In this document: piece by piece, positions 63,681-64,000 of the stretch
Numbering within the stretch: position 1 is the first letter of the stretch
Layout of the letters: every line of letters begins with the position of its first letter
Assembly (NCBI GenBank): GCA_964016985.1
Contig: OZ024837.1
Location: 35,123,622-35,187,621 of the forward strand
DNA from: Anodontia alba
Taxonomy: Eukaryota > Mollusca > Bivalvia > Lucinida > Lucinidae
DNA: 64,000 bases
Reading direction: 5' to 3'
Program-made: the position numbers and the translations under genes
The notes under the pieces: model-generated
What the model was told of the DNA's origin: nothing
Databases searched by the model: none
Seen by the model: only the letters and a program-made list of their open reading frames with translations

Positions 63681-64000
63681 GTAATTACATTCGTATACTC
63701 ACATGGAGACTTTTCAAAGAACTTTTCTGATAATCTTTATACAAAAGTAGATTTGAACGGTCAGAGAACTAATTTTTTTAAGGGGGTGGGAGGGGGGAGG
63801 TGGAAACCATCAAAAATTATTATGCCTTTGAACATGTACGTGCAGCGAAGATTCAGGCTGATATGAGTCTTCGCTTGGCGCGAATGTCAGAAGGTATGAC
63901 TCCGCTCGTTTTCCGTGGCTGTTTCAATCTCAATTTTTCGCCCCTAGGAAATTCTTCTGAAAGCTCAAGAAAACAGAAAACAAATATCCATTTCAGGCAA

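Overview
The window is eukaryotic nuclear DNA, most likely from a bivalve mollusc: about 35% GC, split genes with GT-AG introns, abundant microsatellites, and introns and intergenic space packed with short inverted-repeat transposons (MITEs). The phylum is inferred from the chitin synthase gene type and repeat style; the species cannot be told from the sequence.
Region 7.3-37.3 kb holds one large + strand gene, a metazoan (type 2) chitin synthase. I could join 16 coding exons (7390-37279) whose splice phases all agree; from the ATG at 7390 they total 5397 nt, which is 1798 codons plus a stop. The catalytic motifs CATMWHE, LDGDVDF, GEDRW, QRRRW and the SWGTRE signature are all present. The true N-terminus is uncertain, because the reading frame is also open upstream to 7318 behind a possible acceptor; no myosin-head exon was recognised. 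The introns carry an apparently intact Tc1-like DNA transposon, a full-length tRNA-derived SINE with a 14-bp target-site duplication (TSD), TTAA-bounded MITEs close to exons, and a 68-bp tandem duplication that copies the last splice acceptor.
Region 37.3-62.5 kb is gene-poor and repeat-rich. It contains an orphan LINE ORF1-like frame (42501-43076), a nearly intact LINE ORF2 with a 2A-like NPGP motif and one in-frame TAG (45561-49073), a tRNA-Thr-like sequence (44167-44239), and a 3.9-kb non-autonomous TA-flanked element (52584-56485). At 62.6-63.7 kb the first two coding exons of a second + strand gene appear, encoding a short N-terminus followed by one membrane-spanning segment; the product is unknown and the gene leaves the window.
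The dominant repeat is one MITE family (called GC-fold here) with more than 20 copies. It has a long central palindrome, CATYACGAAAA termini, and a single-base direct repeat at the junction in 16 of 22 copies with both ends. The same central palindrome is found in otherwise unrelated elements, which suggests a modular core shared between families.
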